A stretch of DNA of 64,000 bases from Eikenella glucosivorans (GTDB lineage Bacteria > Pseudomonadota > Gammaproteobacteria > Burkholderiales > Neisseriaceae): the NCBI RefSeq assembly GCF_016025525.2, contig NZ_JACSGR010000007.1, positions 62,001 through 126,000 on the forward strand. Reading direction: 5' to 3'. The notes under the pieces are model-generated. The model was not told the origin of the DNA. It did not search any database and worked only from the letters and a program-made list of their open reading frames with translations. Position 1 is the first letter of the stretch; the number at the start of each line of letters is the position of its first letter. Shown here piece after piece: positions 24,912 to 34,719 of this stretch. The position numbers and the translations under genes were made by a program.

Positions 24912-25949
24912 ATGAAACACATCATCATCGGCGGCGGCGTGGCCGGGCTGTATCTCGCCTACCGCCTGCAACAGCGCGGCGAAGATTATCTGTTGCTCGA
25001 AGCGGGCACGCATTGGGGCGGGCGCGCGGCGGGCTATGACTTGGGCGACGGCCACGCGCTGGAACTGGGCGCAACCTGGTTTTGGGCGGATTTCCAGCCC
25101 GAATTGGCCGCCCTTATCCGCGAACTGGGCTTGGCCGTATTCGACCAGCCGACGGGCAAACTGCTGGTGGAAACCTCTGCCCGCGAAGTGAGCGCGGCGG
25201 ATTATCCCTATGTGGACGGCCAGCGCATCGCAGGCGGCATGAGCAAACTGCCCGACACACTGGCAGGCTACCTGAAAAAAGAAAACGTTCAGTTGGGGCA
25301 AAAAGTGGTGGCCGTAAAACAGGTTTCGGACGGCATAGAAGTGCAGACGGAAAGCCACACCTTTCGCGGCGGCAAACTCTGGATTGCCATCCCGCCGCGC
25401 CTTGCCGCCCAAATCGCCTTCACGCCCGCCCTGCCCGAAGGCCTGCTTAACGAATGGCGCAATACCCCCACCTGGATGGCGCCGCACGCCAAATTCATCG
25501 CCCTGTTCGACCGCCCGTTTTGGCGCGAACGCGGGCTATCGGGCAACGGCAGAAGCTACGCCGGCCCGATGGTGGAAATCCACGACATCAGCAATCAAGA
25601 CGACACCTTCGGCGCGCTGTTCGGCTTTGTCGGCGTGCCGTATGCCGCGCGGAGCCGCCTGAAAAACGGCGAGTTGGAAACCCTGTGCCGCGCCCAACTG
25701 GTGCGCCTGTTCGGCGAAGAAGCCCAAAGCCGCCTGCAAACCGCCTTCATCAAAGACTGGGCCGCCGAACCGCTCACCGCCGCGCCCGCCGACCTTTCAG
25801 GCAGCCCCGACCACCCGCACGCCCCGCGCAACGCCCCCGCATCCGGCGCATGGGCAGGCAGGCTCACCGGCGTGTCCGCCGAATTTTCGCCCAACTTCCC
25901 AGGCTATCTGGCGGGGGCGGTGGAAGCGGTCAGGCTGGGGTTGGGGTGA
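24912..25949 (+). CDS. FAD-dependent amine oxidase-like oxidoreductase
   Basis: A 345-residue flavoprotein. The N-terminal dinucleotide fold HIIIGGGVAGLYLAYRL (residues 3-19) with acidic LLLEAG ending strand two, GGRAAGYDLGDG, and the C-terminal FAD contact FSPNFPGYLAGAVEAV place it in the flavin monoamine oxidase/protoporphyrinogen oxidase superfamily. Substrate unknown. Two uptake sequences are read in frame: an Eikenella copy (GYLK, about residues 119-122) and a Kingella-type copy (SGS near 297), so this gene itself contains both dialects. Confidence 0.82.
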   Translation: MKHIIIGGGVAGLYLAYRLQQRGEDYLLLEAGTHWGGRAAGYDLGDGHALELGATWFWADFQPELAALIRELGLAVFDQPTGKLLVETSAREVSAADYPYVDGQRIAGGMSKLPDTLAGYLKKENVQLGQKVVAVKQVSDGIEVQTESHTFRGGKLWIAIPPRLAAQIAFTPALPEGLLNEWRNTPTWMAPHAKFIALFDRPFWRERGLSGNGRSYAGPMVEIHDISNQDDTFGALFGFVGVPYAARSRLKNGELETLCRAQLVRLFGEEAQSRLQTAFIKDWAAEPLTAAPADLSGSPDHPHAPRNAPASGAWAGRLTGVSAEFSPNFPGYLAGAVEAVRLGLG

Positions 25950-25971
25950 CGGAATGGCATTTCAGATAGCC

Positions 25972-26012
25972 TTTTTCAGGTAGCCTTTGCCGCAGCAGAG
26001 GCTACCTGAAAA
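25972..26012 (+). terminator. DUS inverted pair after FAD oxidoreductase
   Basis: Facing Eikenella-type uptake sequences with a 12-base loop mark the right edge of the mixed-dialect region. Confidence 0.6.
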
Positions 26013-26087
26013 TCCTGCTTCAACGGAGTTAAAATACTCGCCCCTTCCGCTTGCCATCCGCCGCAGCACACGGCAAATCCTTTATAA

Positions 26088-27236
<1,149 letters not shown>

Positions 27237-27244
27237 ACGGCAAA

Positions 27245-27313
27245 TGGCTACCTGAAAACTATTTTTCAGCCCCGGAAGCTTGCATTTCGGCTCCGCTCGT
27301 TTTCAGGTAGCCC
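27245..27313. repeat. Wide DUS inverted pair after tgt
   Basis: Facing uptake sequences about 46 bases apart; the second is preceded by TTTCGGCTCCGCTCG, which also occurs in similar form near 20150. Confidence 0.55.
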
Positions 27314-27352
27314 GATAAAAATCAGACAACTCCTTATCAAACAGGCAGCACG

Positions 27353-27751
27353 ATGGGAAACGAACAAGAGTATCTGGCCAAAATCAACGAGCTGTGCAGG
27401 CTGCCTTATGCCAAACGAGAACAAAAACATCAATGGTTGTTTAAGCTGGCAGACGAGCTGGAAGCCCTGCCGCCCTGCGACGGACGCAACCGTTTGCTGG
27501 GCAGGATTTATGCGGAACTATCCCATTATGAAACCGCTGCCGCCTATTTTTCCGCCATTGCCGACAAAAGCCGCAAAGACATCAAAAACCTGTTCGCGCA
27601 GCAGGAAGCCGCCAAGCGATTCGGCAGCAGCCATGCAGTGGCGCGCAATGCCGCCAAACGCAAAGCCCGGGCCATAGTGGAAGCCGTGCAGGAAAAACTG
27701 GCGGCGGCAATCACCGCTGCGGCGGAGCGGTGGTACAGAGACAAACACTGA
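27353..27751 (+). CDS. Hypothetical helical protein
   Basis: I do not recognise this 132-residue protein. It is strongly helical and charged, with a TPR-like stretch (LLGRIYAELSHYETAAAYFSAIAD, about residues 45-68) and a basic, alanine-rich C-terminal helix. No signal peptide or membrane span. It ends 7 bases before the next gene and is probably co-transcribed with it. Confidence 0.65.
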   Translation: MGNEQEYLAKINELCRLPYAKREQKHQWLFKLADELEALPPCDGRNRLLGRIYAELSHYETAAAYFSAIADKSRKDIKNLFAQQEAAKRFGSSHAVARNAAKRKARAIVEAVQEKLAAAITAAAERWYRDKH

Positions 27752-27758
27752 GGAACCT

Positions 27759-28223
27759 ATGCCCAAACCCCAAAAAATCCAATCCGGCGACATTTTCGCC
27801 GTCCCCTTGGCAGACAGCCGCTTCGGCATCGCCCAAGTCGTGTTTTCCCATTACAGCAGGCTGGTGATGGGCGTGCTGGCGGTTGGGCAAAACCAAACGC
27901 TACCTGAAAACACACGCTACCTGCTGCCGATGAACTGGGCGGAGAAAATGCGCCAGCCCGTGCTGTTTACCGGCAATCACCTGCTCAAAGACGGCACATG
28001 GCCGGTTATCGGGCACCGCCCCTTAGACGAAGCCGCCCGGCAGCATTTCTATTTCGTCATCTTCGTCATCGCCAACACCCTGCACCGCTATCCCGACTGC
28101 ATGCTGCCCAAGCACAGCGTCCGCAAAATCAGCCACGGAGAGCGCGGCAACTGGAATACGCAATACATCTGCTCGGTGTACGGCATTGCCGACTTTTTGG
28201 CAACGGGCGGATACGCTGCCTAA
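27759..28223 (+). CDS. Immunity-26-like protein
   Basis: A 154-residue soluble protein. The start KIQSGDIFAVPLADSRFGIAQVV resembles the Imm26 domain, which begins with a GDvFxiPL-xGxxgxGqV pattern; such proteins often sit in polymorphic toxin loci as immunity genes. No toxin is next to it. AGGAACCT precedes the start. A near-perfect uptake sequence (CGCTACCTGAA, LPEN) is read in frame near residue 47. The family call rests on a short motif and is tentative. Confidence 0.55.
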   Translation: MPKPQKIQSGDIFAVPLADSRFGIAQVVFSHYSRLVMGVLAVGQNQTLPENTRYLLPMNWAEKMRQPVLFTGNHLLKDGTWPVIGHRPLDEAARQHFYFVIFVIANTLHRYPDCMLPKHSVRKISHGERGNWNTQYICSVYGIADFLATGGYAA

Positions 28224-28256
28224 GTACGGCCTGCATTCCGTATTTAACCTATTGAA

Positions 28257-28314
28257 GCCCATATTTTTCAGGTAGCCTTCTTCAGTTCAAAGAGGCTACC
28301 TGAAAAATATGGGC
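28257..28314 (+). terminator. Extended DUS palindrome with 22-base arms
   Basis: The inverted match runs beyond the uptake sequences (GCCCATATTTTTCAGG... against ...CCTGAAAAATATGGGC) with a 14-base loop. It lies after the immunity-like gene. No T run follows on either side outside the stem. Confidence 0.65.
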
Positions 28315-28449
28315 TGCAATCAAATCATCCCCGTGAGTAAACGAAGCAGGCACATAACCCGGCAGCACAACAGCTTACCCGCCCGCCCATTTCCGGCTTA
28401 TCCAGCTAAGCGGCTCTGACTATTCATGTTTTACAAATTTTTTAGTTTT

Positions 28450-28479
28450 TTGACAATCCACGCTTCGGCATAGTAGGAT
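28450..28479 (+). promoter_or_regulatory. Sigma-70-like promoter of the DUF4874 lipoprotein gene
   Basis: Perfect TTGACA (28450-28455), 18-base spacer, TAGGAT (28474-28479), in an A/T-rich setting 65 bases before the start codon. Confidence 0.6.
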
Positions 28480-28543
28480 TAACAAGTTTCACAGCATTCA
28501 TTTAGAAAATGCCTTTATTGCCAATATTTAGGAAATCGTCATC

Positions 28544-30127
28544 ATGAACAAAACCTTACTTTCCACCCTGATTTGCGCCATGGCCTTCTCACTATCGGCC
28601 TGTAACGACAAAGACAAATCCAACTCCTCAACTCAGCAGGCCAGCCAGCCAGCAGCCAATCAAACAGAGGGCACGGTTAAAATCAACACACCCGGAGGCA
28701 CCGGCCAAAATCAGTATATCGGCAGCGTAGAAACGGGTAACGGCAATACAAACAACAATGCCAACAACGGCAACGGCGACAACGGCGACAACGGCAACAA
28801 TGGCAACCACACTGCCAACAACGGCAACGACAATAGCGGAAACAACAGCGGCAACAATCCCAGCGACAACACCAACGAAAACAATCATGTGAAAACCGTT
28901 TCCCTGAAAGAAGCAGCCGGTGATGTGCCCGGCTACGGCCGCGGCTTCTACCGTTACGGCAAAGACCCCGCCAAAATTACCGATGCCGATTTGGAAAGGG
29001 CCTACCGCGACGGCTACCGCCTGATGTATATGCCCGCAGATTTATCCCAATGGCGCAATCAGGATTTGCCCCTGTCTTATCTGAACGCACTGGACCAGGG
29101 TTTGGCTAAAATGAAAAACGTAAACGCCATTTTGCGCTTCTCCTACGATTACACCGCAGCCGGCCAAGATACCAATCTGGCGCAGGTTCAACGCCATATC
29201 GAACAGCTGCGCCCCATTTTGGCCAAAAACCGCGACAATATCTATGTGTGGCAGGCCGGCTTCATCGGCGCATGGGGCGAGTGGCATTCCTCCTCCAACA
29301 AATTGAATACCGACCAAAATAAAGCCGAAGTATTCAGAGCCCTGCTCAACGCCAACAACAACGGCATCCATGCCAAACTCCAGCTGCGCTACCCCAGCGA
29401 CCTGATGAACTTCCAGCGCAACAGCAGCCTACCGCAGGGCGCAGCTTCCACCGGCCTGCATAACGACTGCTTCATGGCCGGCACGCACGACATCGGCACC
29501 TATTCCCCGCGCGGCGGATACTCCCCTGAAACCTTGCGTAGCTTCGCCCGCGACAACACCGTGCACCACATCTTCGGCGGCGAAACCTGCAAACCGCAAG
29601 CCGGAGCGCGCACCAGCTGTGCCGACATCCTGCGGGAAGGCCCCGAATACCATGTGTCGTATCTGAACTACGACTATCACAAAACCTTCATCGGTAATTG
29701 GGAGTCCGGCTCCTGCATGACAGAAGTCCGCAAGCGGATGGGCTACCGCTATGTGGTGGAAGAGCTCAGCGCCTATCCCGACAAACAAAACGGCAACATC
29801 ATCCATTGGTCGGCCAAAATCGCCAACCGCGGCTGGGCCAACGCGCCCGATTGGGGCTATAAACTCTACCTCGTGGTGAACGGCGAAAAAATCGTGCTGA
29901 ACAACAGCTTCTCCGTGCAGCCCGGCACCGCGCAAAGTTTCAGTGGCACCTTCGCCAAAAACCGGCTCAACGGCCAAGCCCCGATCCTACTGATCGACAC
30001 TGAAGACGCCAACTATGCCGGCCCGCACCCGCTGCAATTTGCCAACGCCGACGATGCCTACGCACAAAAAGCACCGGAAGGCCCGTTCAGCACCGGCCTA
30101 GCGCTCAAATGGCTGTTGTCGATTTAA
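28544..30127 (+). CDS. DUF4874/DUF4832-type lipoprotein
   Basis: A 527-residue lipoprotein. Signal MNKTLLSTLICAMAFSLSACN has lipobox LSAC, so the protein is lipid-anchored. A low-complexity Asn/Gly/Asp linker follows (about residues 65-118, many NGN/NGD repeats), then a globular part beginning GFYRYGKDPAKI. RFSYDY, QAGFIGAWGEWH and LRYPSD are typical of the DUF4874 barrel, which looks like a glycoside-hydrolase fold, with DUF4832 at the C-terminus (HWSAKIANRGWANAP). Likely acts at the cell surface or periplasm; substrate unknown. Own promoter and AGGAAAT ribosome site. Confidence 0.8.
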   Translation: MNKTLLSTLICAMAFSLSACNDKDKSNSSTQQASQPAANQTEGTVKINTPGGTGQNQYIGSVETGNGNTNNNANNGNGDNGDNGNNGNHTANNGNDNSGNNSGNNPSDNTNENNHVKTVSLKEAAGDVPGYGRGFYRYGKDPAKITDADLERAYRDGYRLMYMPADLSQWRNQDLPLSYLNALDQGLAKMKNVNAILRFSYDYTAAGQDTNLAQVQRHIEQLRPILAKNRDNIYVWQAGFIGAWGEWHSSSNKLNTDQNKAEVFRALLNANNNGIHAKLQLRYPSDLMNFQRNSSLPQGAASTGLHNDCFMAGTHDIGTYSPRGGYSPETLRSFARDNTVHHIFGGETCKPQAGARTSCADILREGPEYHVSYLNYDYHKTFIGNWESGSCMTEVRKRMGYRYVVEELSAYPDKQNGNIIHWSAKIANRGWANAPDWGYKLYLVVNGEKIVLNNSFSVQPGTAQSFSGTFAKNRLNGQAPILLIDTEDANYAGPHPLQFANADDAYAQKAPEGPFSTGLALKWLLSI

Positions 30128-30302
30128 ACCGGCCCAGCCAACACAGCGGGGAAACTCCAAACAGGGTTTTCCTGCTGTTTGTTTTACTGGGTAGCAGCAG
30201 CAAGTTGAGTCGCTAAGCTCAATATTTTTAGATTTTGTCTGCTTTGTTGGGTCTTATCCCAAGTTAGCTTATCTGTTTCAAGCTTAGAAAGGGCTTTTTG
30301 CC

Positions 30303-30953
30303 ATGAGTAAACTGATTTTATCCGTCCTCCCTATTCTTTTAACGGCAGCCTGCAATAATGGTGCTACTTCTCATGCTGCTGGCAGCAATACCCAATCTAC
30401 ACAACCCTCCACACAGCACTCCTCTTCCCCAATAGGGGGAAAAACCACAGACTGGACGCCACTGTTTCAATATTTAGAAACTAAGGGTTGTGGACACGCT
30501 TCTCCCGAGCTAAATACTCTGCTGAAAAGCCTATACGATTGGAAAATAGACGATCACGGTACAGCTGATTTCGGAGATGATAGAGTAGATATTCACTCCC
30601 TGAAAACACCCATTCCACCCAAAGGTTTTGAGCATGTTGTTGGTCAAAAAATTTCCTATTTTATCAAGGGAGATACCCATACATTAAGTTTGCCGATTCA
30701 GGGAACGTATCACGGTATTCCTGTTAAAGCATTGGAACGTTATGGCTTGGAAAGTTCAGCAGTTTCTGGTGCATATTTGATACTGGATATGCCGTTATCC
30801 GAAGCGCAAGCAAAATTACATAATGTGCGTTATGCAATACCAACATTTCAAGATGAAGAAGAAGGAATGGGCTTGTTTGAACCAAAAGATTTCCAAGCAA
30901 GCCTTGAGACGAACAACAACGGCGAAACTGCACTATTTTGTGTTTATTTTTAA
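30303..30953 (+). CDS. AT-rich lipoprotein of unknown function
   Basis: A 216-residue protein starting MSKLILSVLPILLTAACNNG: lipoprotein signal with lipobox LTAAC, then a Ser/Thr/Gln-rich linker (about 21-45) and a globular domain. I see no known family. The gene is much more A/T-rich than most neighbours, like the one at 3745. GAAAGGG lies upstream of the start. Confidence 0.68.
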   Translation: MSKLILSVLPILLTAACNNGATSHAAGSNTQSTQPSTQHSSSPIGGKTTDWTPLFQYLETKGCGHASPELNTLLKSLYDWKIDDHGTADFGDDRVDIHSLKTPIPPKGFEHVVGQKISYFIKGDTHTLSLPIQGTYHGIPVKALERYGLESSAVSGAYLILDMPLSEAQAKLHNVRYAIPTFQDEEEGMGLFEPKDFQASLETNNNGETALFCVYF

Positions 30954-30988
30954 TATACTGCCTATCAATTTTCAGGTAGCCTTCACCC

Positions 30989-31372
30989 ATGAACCCCCGC
31001 CAAATCAGCACCGCCGACTGCCTGCTCATCCGCATGGAAACCGCCCGCCGCCGCATCGCGCTCCACTTCGCCGAAATCTACCACCTCGAATCAGGCGCCT
31101 TCGTGCCTAATGTTTGCCTCAGCATTGCCGATTGGCAGCAGTTTGCCGGCACCGCCTTCCGCCGCCGCGGGCCGCTCTCCGGCGATGGGGATTACGCCAG
31201 CATCCCGTTTGAGCGCATCGAACCGTTTGAATCGGTGCAAAGCTGGCAATGGCAGGGCAGCACGCTCACCCTGGCCGGCTTCGGCAAGCATTCCGGCAGC
31301 TGGCTGAGTTATTCGTTCGCGCACCCCGTGGTGCGGGTGGAGCCGCAATCATCTGGCAGCCTGTCGTTATAG
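30989..31372 (+). CDS. Hypothetical protein
   Basis: I do not recognise this 127-residue protein. It is soluble, with two tryptophan-rich strands (ESVQSWQWQGSTLTLAGFGKHSGSWLSYSFAHP) suggesting a beta-sandwich. An uptake sequence lies directly before the start codon, leaving no ribosome-binding consensus. Codon usage matches the GC-rich neighbours. Confidence 0.6.
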   Translation: MNPRQISTADCLLIRMETARRRIALHFAEIYHLESGAFVPNVCLSIADWQQFAGTAFRRRGPLSGDGDYASIPFERIEPFESVQSWQWQGSTLTLAGFGKHSGSWLSYSFAHPVVRVEPQSSGSLSL

Positions 31373-31634
31373 CTTCGCGGAAATCCACCTCGCTCGTTTT
31401 AACTTTGTTGAAACTGCGCTTTCAGGTAGCCTGCCCCACCCAAGAGGCTACCTGAAAATAAGCAAGGCGAGTTTCTGCGAAGCCAAAACACGAGCCGCAA
31501 TGAAATCGAAACATCACAACCCACATCAAACCCGCCCGCATTTTTCAGGTAGCCGCAAGCCCCGTGTGGCAAAATCCCCCCGCCGCCGATACAATGCCAC
31601 ACCTTTCCAACCCTTTCCCAGGCAAGAGCAAACC
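31373..31634. repeat. Intergenic region with DUS pair and 40-bp repeat fragments
   Basis: Facing uptake sequences at 31420-31458, flanked on both sides by pieces of the hairpin repeat family (TTCGCGGAAATCC, GAGTTTCTGCGAAGCC), and a further uptake sequence near 31542. An open frame from 31500 reads through the last one and is not credible as coding. Confidence 0.6.
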
Positions 31635-31961
31635 GTGTCCCGCTTCCCCGCCGCCCTACTGCTCGCCGCCGCGCTGGCCGGCTGCGATGCCGCCAATCCG
31701 GCCCAGCAAGCCGCCAGCCAAGCGCAGGAAATTGCCGCCGCACTCCAGCCCCAGCTCGGCAGCGAACCGCAGGTGATGGTGAACACCCTCAACGGCGAAA
31801 AATCGCAAGTCATCGTCATCTTCGATCCCGAATCCGTGCACGGCAAAACCGCATCCGAAGTGCAGGGCATCATCCATTCCGCCGTACAGCAGCAGCTCGG
31901 CCGCGAGCCCGCCGAACTCAATATCCTGCCCAACACCGCCTCACAACCACAAGGAAAATAA
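31635..31961 (+). CDS. Small lipoprotein, GTG start
   Basis: From GTG at 31635 the protein is 108 residues: [16 protein letters not shown] gives a good signal with lipobox LAGC. The mature part is a Gln/Ala-rich helix and a short alpha/beta domain ([20 protein letters not shown]). No family recognised. The frame has an upstream ATG at 31500 but that would bury the signal behind 45 basic residues. It ends one base before orn and is probably in one operon with it. Confidence 0.68.
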   Translation: MSRFPAALLLAAALAGCDAANPAQQAASQAQEIAAALQPQLGSEPQVMVNTLNGEKSQVIVIFDPESVHGKTASEVQGIIHSAVQQQLGREPAELNILPNTASQPQGK

Positions 31962-31962
31962 C

Positions 31963-32547
31963 ATGGCCAAACAGCCCAACCCCACCAACCTCTGCTGGCT
32001 CGATATGGAAATGACCGGCCTCAACCCCGAGCACGACCGCATCATCGAAGCCGCCGCCGTCATCACCGATGCCGATTTAAACATCCTCGCCCAATCCGAA
32101 TCCTACGCCATCCACCAAAGCGACGAGCTGCTAAACGGCATGGACGCCTGGAACACCGCCACCCACGCGCGCACCGGCCTCACCCAGCGCGTGAAAGCAT
32201 CCACTCTCAGCGAAGCCGAAGTGGAGCAACGCCTGCTCGACTTCATCGCCCCCTGGATACCCCAAGGCACCAGCCCACTCTGCGGCAACACCATACACCA
32301 AGACCGCCGCTTCATGCTGCGCTACATGCCCCGCCTCGAAGCCTGGTTCCACTACCGCAACCTCGACGTCTCCACCCTCAAAGAGCTCGCCCGCCGCTGG
32401 CACCCCGCCGCCTACCGCGGTTTCAGCAAAAAAGGCGCCCACCAGGCCCTCGACGACATCCTCGAAAGCATCGAAGAGCTGCGCCACTACCGCCAAACCT
32501 TCCTGCGCCTGCCCGAAGCCAAAGAAACCAACCAAGAGGCTACCTGA
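31963..32547 (+). CDS. orn: Oligoribonuclease
   Basis: A 194-residue DEDDh 3'-5' exoribonuclease that degrades 2-5-mer RNAs and pGp[19 protein letters not shown] (13-30) holds the first Asp-x-Glu, and [10 protein letters not shown] and [18 protein letters not shown] the remaining active-site residues. Family length is about 180; the extra C-terminal residues (KETNQEAT) and the stop codon come from read-in to an uptake sequence. Confidence 0.95.
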   Translation: MAKQPNPTNLCWLDMEMTGLNPEHDRIIEAAAVITDADLNILAQSESYAIHQSDELLNGMDAWNTATHARTGLTQRVKASTLSEAEVEQRLLDFIAPWIPQGTSPLCGNTIHQDRRFMLRYMPRLEAWFHYRNLDVSTLKELARRWHPAAYRGFSKKGAHQALDDILESIEELRHYRQTFLRLPEAKETNQEAT

Positions 32548-32671
32548 AAACGCAGAGCAGCTTCTGCAAAGCCGGAACAGCCCGCCCGTTTGAGTTTCGT
32601 TGAGCCTGCATTTTCAGGTAGCCTCGCATGTTTTCAGGTAGCCCCTCCTACCCGTCCATACAAAGAAAACC

Positions 32672-33067
32672 ATGATCCGTAAAATCCTCTTTCCCGCACT
32701 CGCTGCGCTGCTGCTGGCCGCCTGCGCCGCCAAGCCATCGTATGAACCGGCCATGCTCATCCACTCCGTGAAGCCGGCCTACCCGCCGCAGTATGAAGAA
32801 GAAGGCATCACCGGCAGCACCACGGTGCAGATGCGTATCGACACCCAAGGCAAAGTCAGAGCCGTGCGGGTGCTCTCCGCCACCCACCCCTTGTTCGCCC
32901 GCTCCGCCGAGCGTGCCGCCTGGCAATACCGCTTCACCCCGGCCAAACAAAACGGGCAGCCGGTGGAATCCATCATCACCCAAGCTTTTAGATTCAAAAT
33001 GGCGGCAGAAACCCCCGGCCATTCCAAACCCGCCCAGCCGCCCAGCCCACCCCTGCCCAAACGCTAA
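32672..33067 (+). CDS. TonB C-terminal domain lipoprotein
   Basis: A 131-residue protein with lipobox LLAAC after MIRKILFPALAALLLAAC and a TonB-C fold from about 33 to 110: SVKPAYPPQYEEEGITGSTTVQMRIDTQGKVRAVRVL is the classic start of that domain, and AAWQYRFTPAKQNGQPV its end. It lacks the membrane helix and Pro-rich spacer of true TonB, so an energy-transducing role is doubtful. It sits 5 bases before pgi. Confidence 0.82.
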   Translation: MIRKILFPALAALLLAACAAKPSYEPAMLIHSVKPAYPPQYEEEGITGSTTVQMRIDTQGKVRAVRVLSATHPLFARSAERAAWQYRFTPAKQNGQPVESIITQAFRFKMAAETPGHSKPAQPPSPPLPKR

Positions 33068-33072
33068 CCGCC

Positions 33073-34719
33073 ATGTCCCCCACCGCCCTCCCCGCCTGGC
33101 AAGCCCTGGCCGAACACCAGCGCGCCACCGCCCACCTCCACCTGCGCGAGCGCTTCGCCGCCGAGCCCGACCGTTTCCAACGCATGCACACCAAGCTAAA
33201 CGGCCTGCTGCTCGACTACAGCAAAAACCGCATCGGCGAAGACACCCTCGAGCTGCTCTGCCGCCTGGCCGACGAATCTGGCGCCGCCGATTTGCGCCGC
33301 CAAATGTATGCCGGCGGCAAAATCAACCTCAGCGAGAACCGCGCCGTGCTGCACACCGCCCTGAGGCTACCTGAAAACGCCCCGCCCGTATTCGTGGACG
33401 ACCTCAACATCGTGCCCCAAGTGCATGCCGAACTCAACCGCGCCCTCGATTTCGCCACCCGCCTGCAAAACGGCACACACCTAGGCTGCACTGGCGCCCC
33501 CATCCGCGACGTGGTGAACATCGGCATCGGCGGTTCGGATTTGGGCCCGCGCATGGTGGCGCAAGCCCTCGCGCCCTACCGGCAAAACCTCAACGTGCAC
33601 TTCGCCGCCAATCTCGACAGCGCCGATTTGGATGCCATCCTGCACCGCGTAGAGCCCAGCACCACACTCTTCATCATCGCCAGCAAATCCTTCCGCACCC
33701 CCGAAACCCTGCTCAACGCCCACGCCGCGCGCCGCTGGTTTCTGCAATCCGGCCGCAGCGAAGCCGACATCGCACAGCATTTCGCCGCCGTGTCGGCCAA
33801 TGTGGAGGCGGCCGCCGAATTCGGCATTGCCCCGCAAAACGTGTTTGCCATGTTTGATTGGGTGGGTGGGCGCTATTCCGTGTGGTCGGCCATCGGCCTG
33901 CCCGTGATGTGCGCCGTCGGCAGCGAAAATTTCCGCGACTTCCTGCGCGGCGGCCGCGCCATGGACGAGCATTTCCTGAACACACCGTGGCGGCACAACA
34001 TCCCCGCCCTGCTCGCCCTCATCGGTATCTGGCAGCAAAACTTCTGCGGCAGCGCCAGCCACATCGTCATCCCCTACAGCCACGGCCTGCGCCGCCTGCC
34101 CGCCCACCTCCAGCAGCTCGACATGGAAAGCAACGGCAAAAACTGCCGCCGCGACGGCAGCCCCGCCGATTGCGCCACCGGCGCCGCCATCTGGGGCGAA
34201 GCCGGCGTCAACTGCCAGCACGCCTTCTTCCAGCTCATCCACCAAGGCACGCAGGTGATTCCCGTGGATTTCATCGTGCCCCTGCTCGGCGAAGAAGAAG
34301 ACGACGGCCGCCACCTCCGGCTGGTGGCCAACGCCTTTGCCCAAGCCGAAGCCCTGATGCGCGGCAAAAGCGAGGCCGAAGCCCGTGCCGAGTTGGCACA
34401 CCAAGGCCTGCCGGAAAGCGAACAGACCGCCCTCGCCGGCCAGCGCAGCTTCAGCGGCAACCGCCCCAGCAACACCATCCTCGTGGAGCGCATCACGCCC
34501 TACACCCTCGGCATGATCCTCGCCATGTATGAGCACAAAGTATTCATGCAGGGCGCCATATGGGGCATCAACTCCTTCGACCAATGGGGCGTGGAATACG
34601 GCAAAGTGCTGGCGCAAACCATCCTGCCCGAGCTGCAAGGCGCCCCCGCCGCCCGCCACGACGCCTCCACCGCCGCCCTGATCGAGCGCTACCGGCAGGC
34701 AGCGGCAAAACAGCCGTAA
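33073..34719 (+). CDS. pgi: Glucose-6-phosphate isomerase
   Basis: A 548-residue Pgi, family-typical length, interconverting glucose-6-P and fructose-6-P. Motifs: VVNIGIGGSDLGPRM near 144, DWVGGRYSVWSAIGL near 263, and the catalytic Glu and His in WGEAGVNCQHAFFQLIHQGT near 375, where most members read GTNGQHAFYQ. The C-terminal Lys is in VEYGKVLA. An uptake sequence is read in frame as RLPE at 98-101. A sugar permease gene follows. Confidence 0.95.
   Translation: MSPTALPAWQALAEHQRATAHLHLRERFAAEPDRFQRMHTKLNGLLLDYSKNRIGEDTLELLCRLADESGAADLRRQMYAGGKINLSENRAVLHTALRLPENAPPVFVDDLNIVPQVHAELNRALDFATRLQNGTHLGCTGAPIRDVVNIGIGGSDLGPRMVAQALAPYRQNLNVHFAANLDSADLDAILHRVEPSTTLFIIASKSFRTPETLLNAHAARRWFLQSGRSEADIAQHFAAVSANVEAAAEFGIAPQNVFAMFDWVGGRYSVWSAIGLPVMCAVGSENFRDFLRGGRAMDEHFLNTPWRHNIPALLALIGIWQQNFCGSASHIVIPYSHGLRRLPAHLQQLDMESNGKNCRRDGSPADCATGAAIWGEAGVNCQHAFFQLIHQGTQVIPVDFIVPLLGEEEDDGRHLRLVANAFAQAEALMRGKSEAEARAELAHQGLPESEQTALAGQRSFSGNRPSNTILVERITPYTLGMILAMYEHKVFMQGAIWGINSFDQWGVEYGKVLAQTILPELQGAPAARHDASTAALIERYRQAAAKQP

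Larger units (their letters stand above)
28224..28543. other. Intergenic stretch before the DUF4874 lipoprotein gene
   Basis: Holds a long palindrome built around two uptake sequences (28257-28314) and a promoter (28450-28479). Nothing else is recognised in 28315-28449. Confidence 0.6.
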
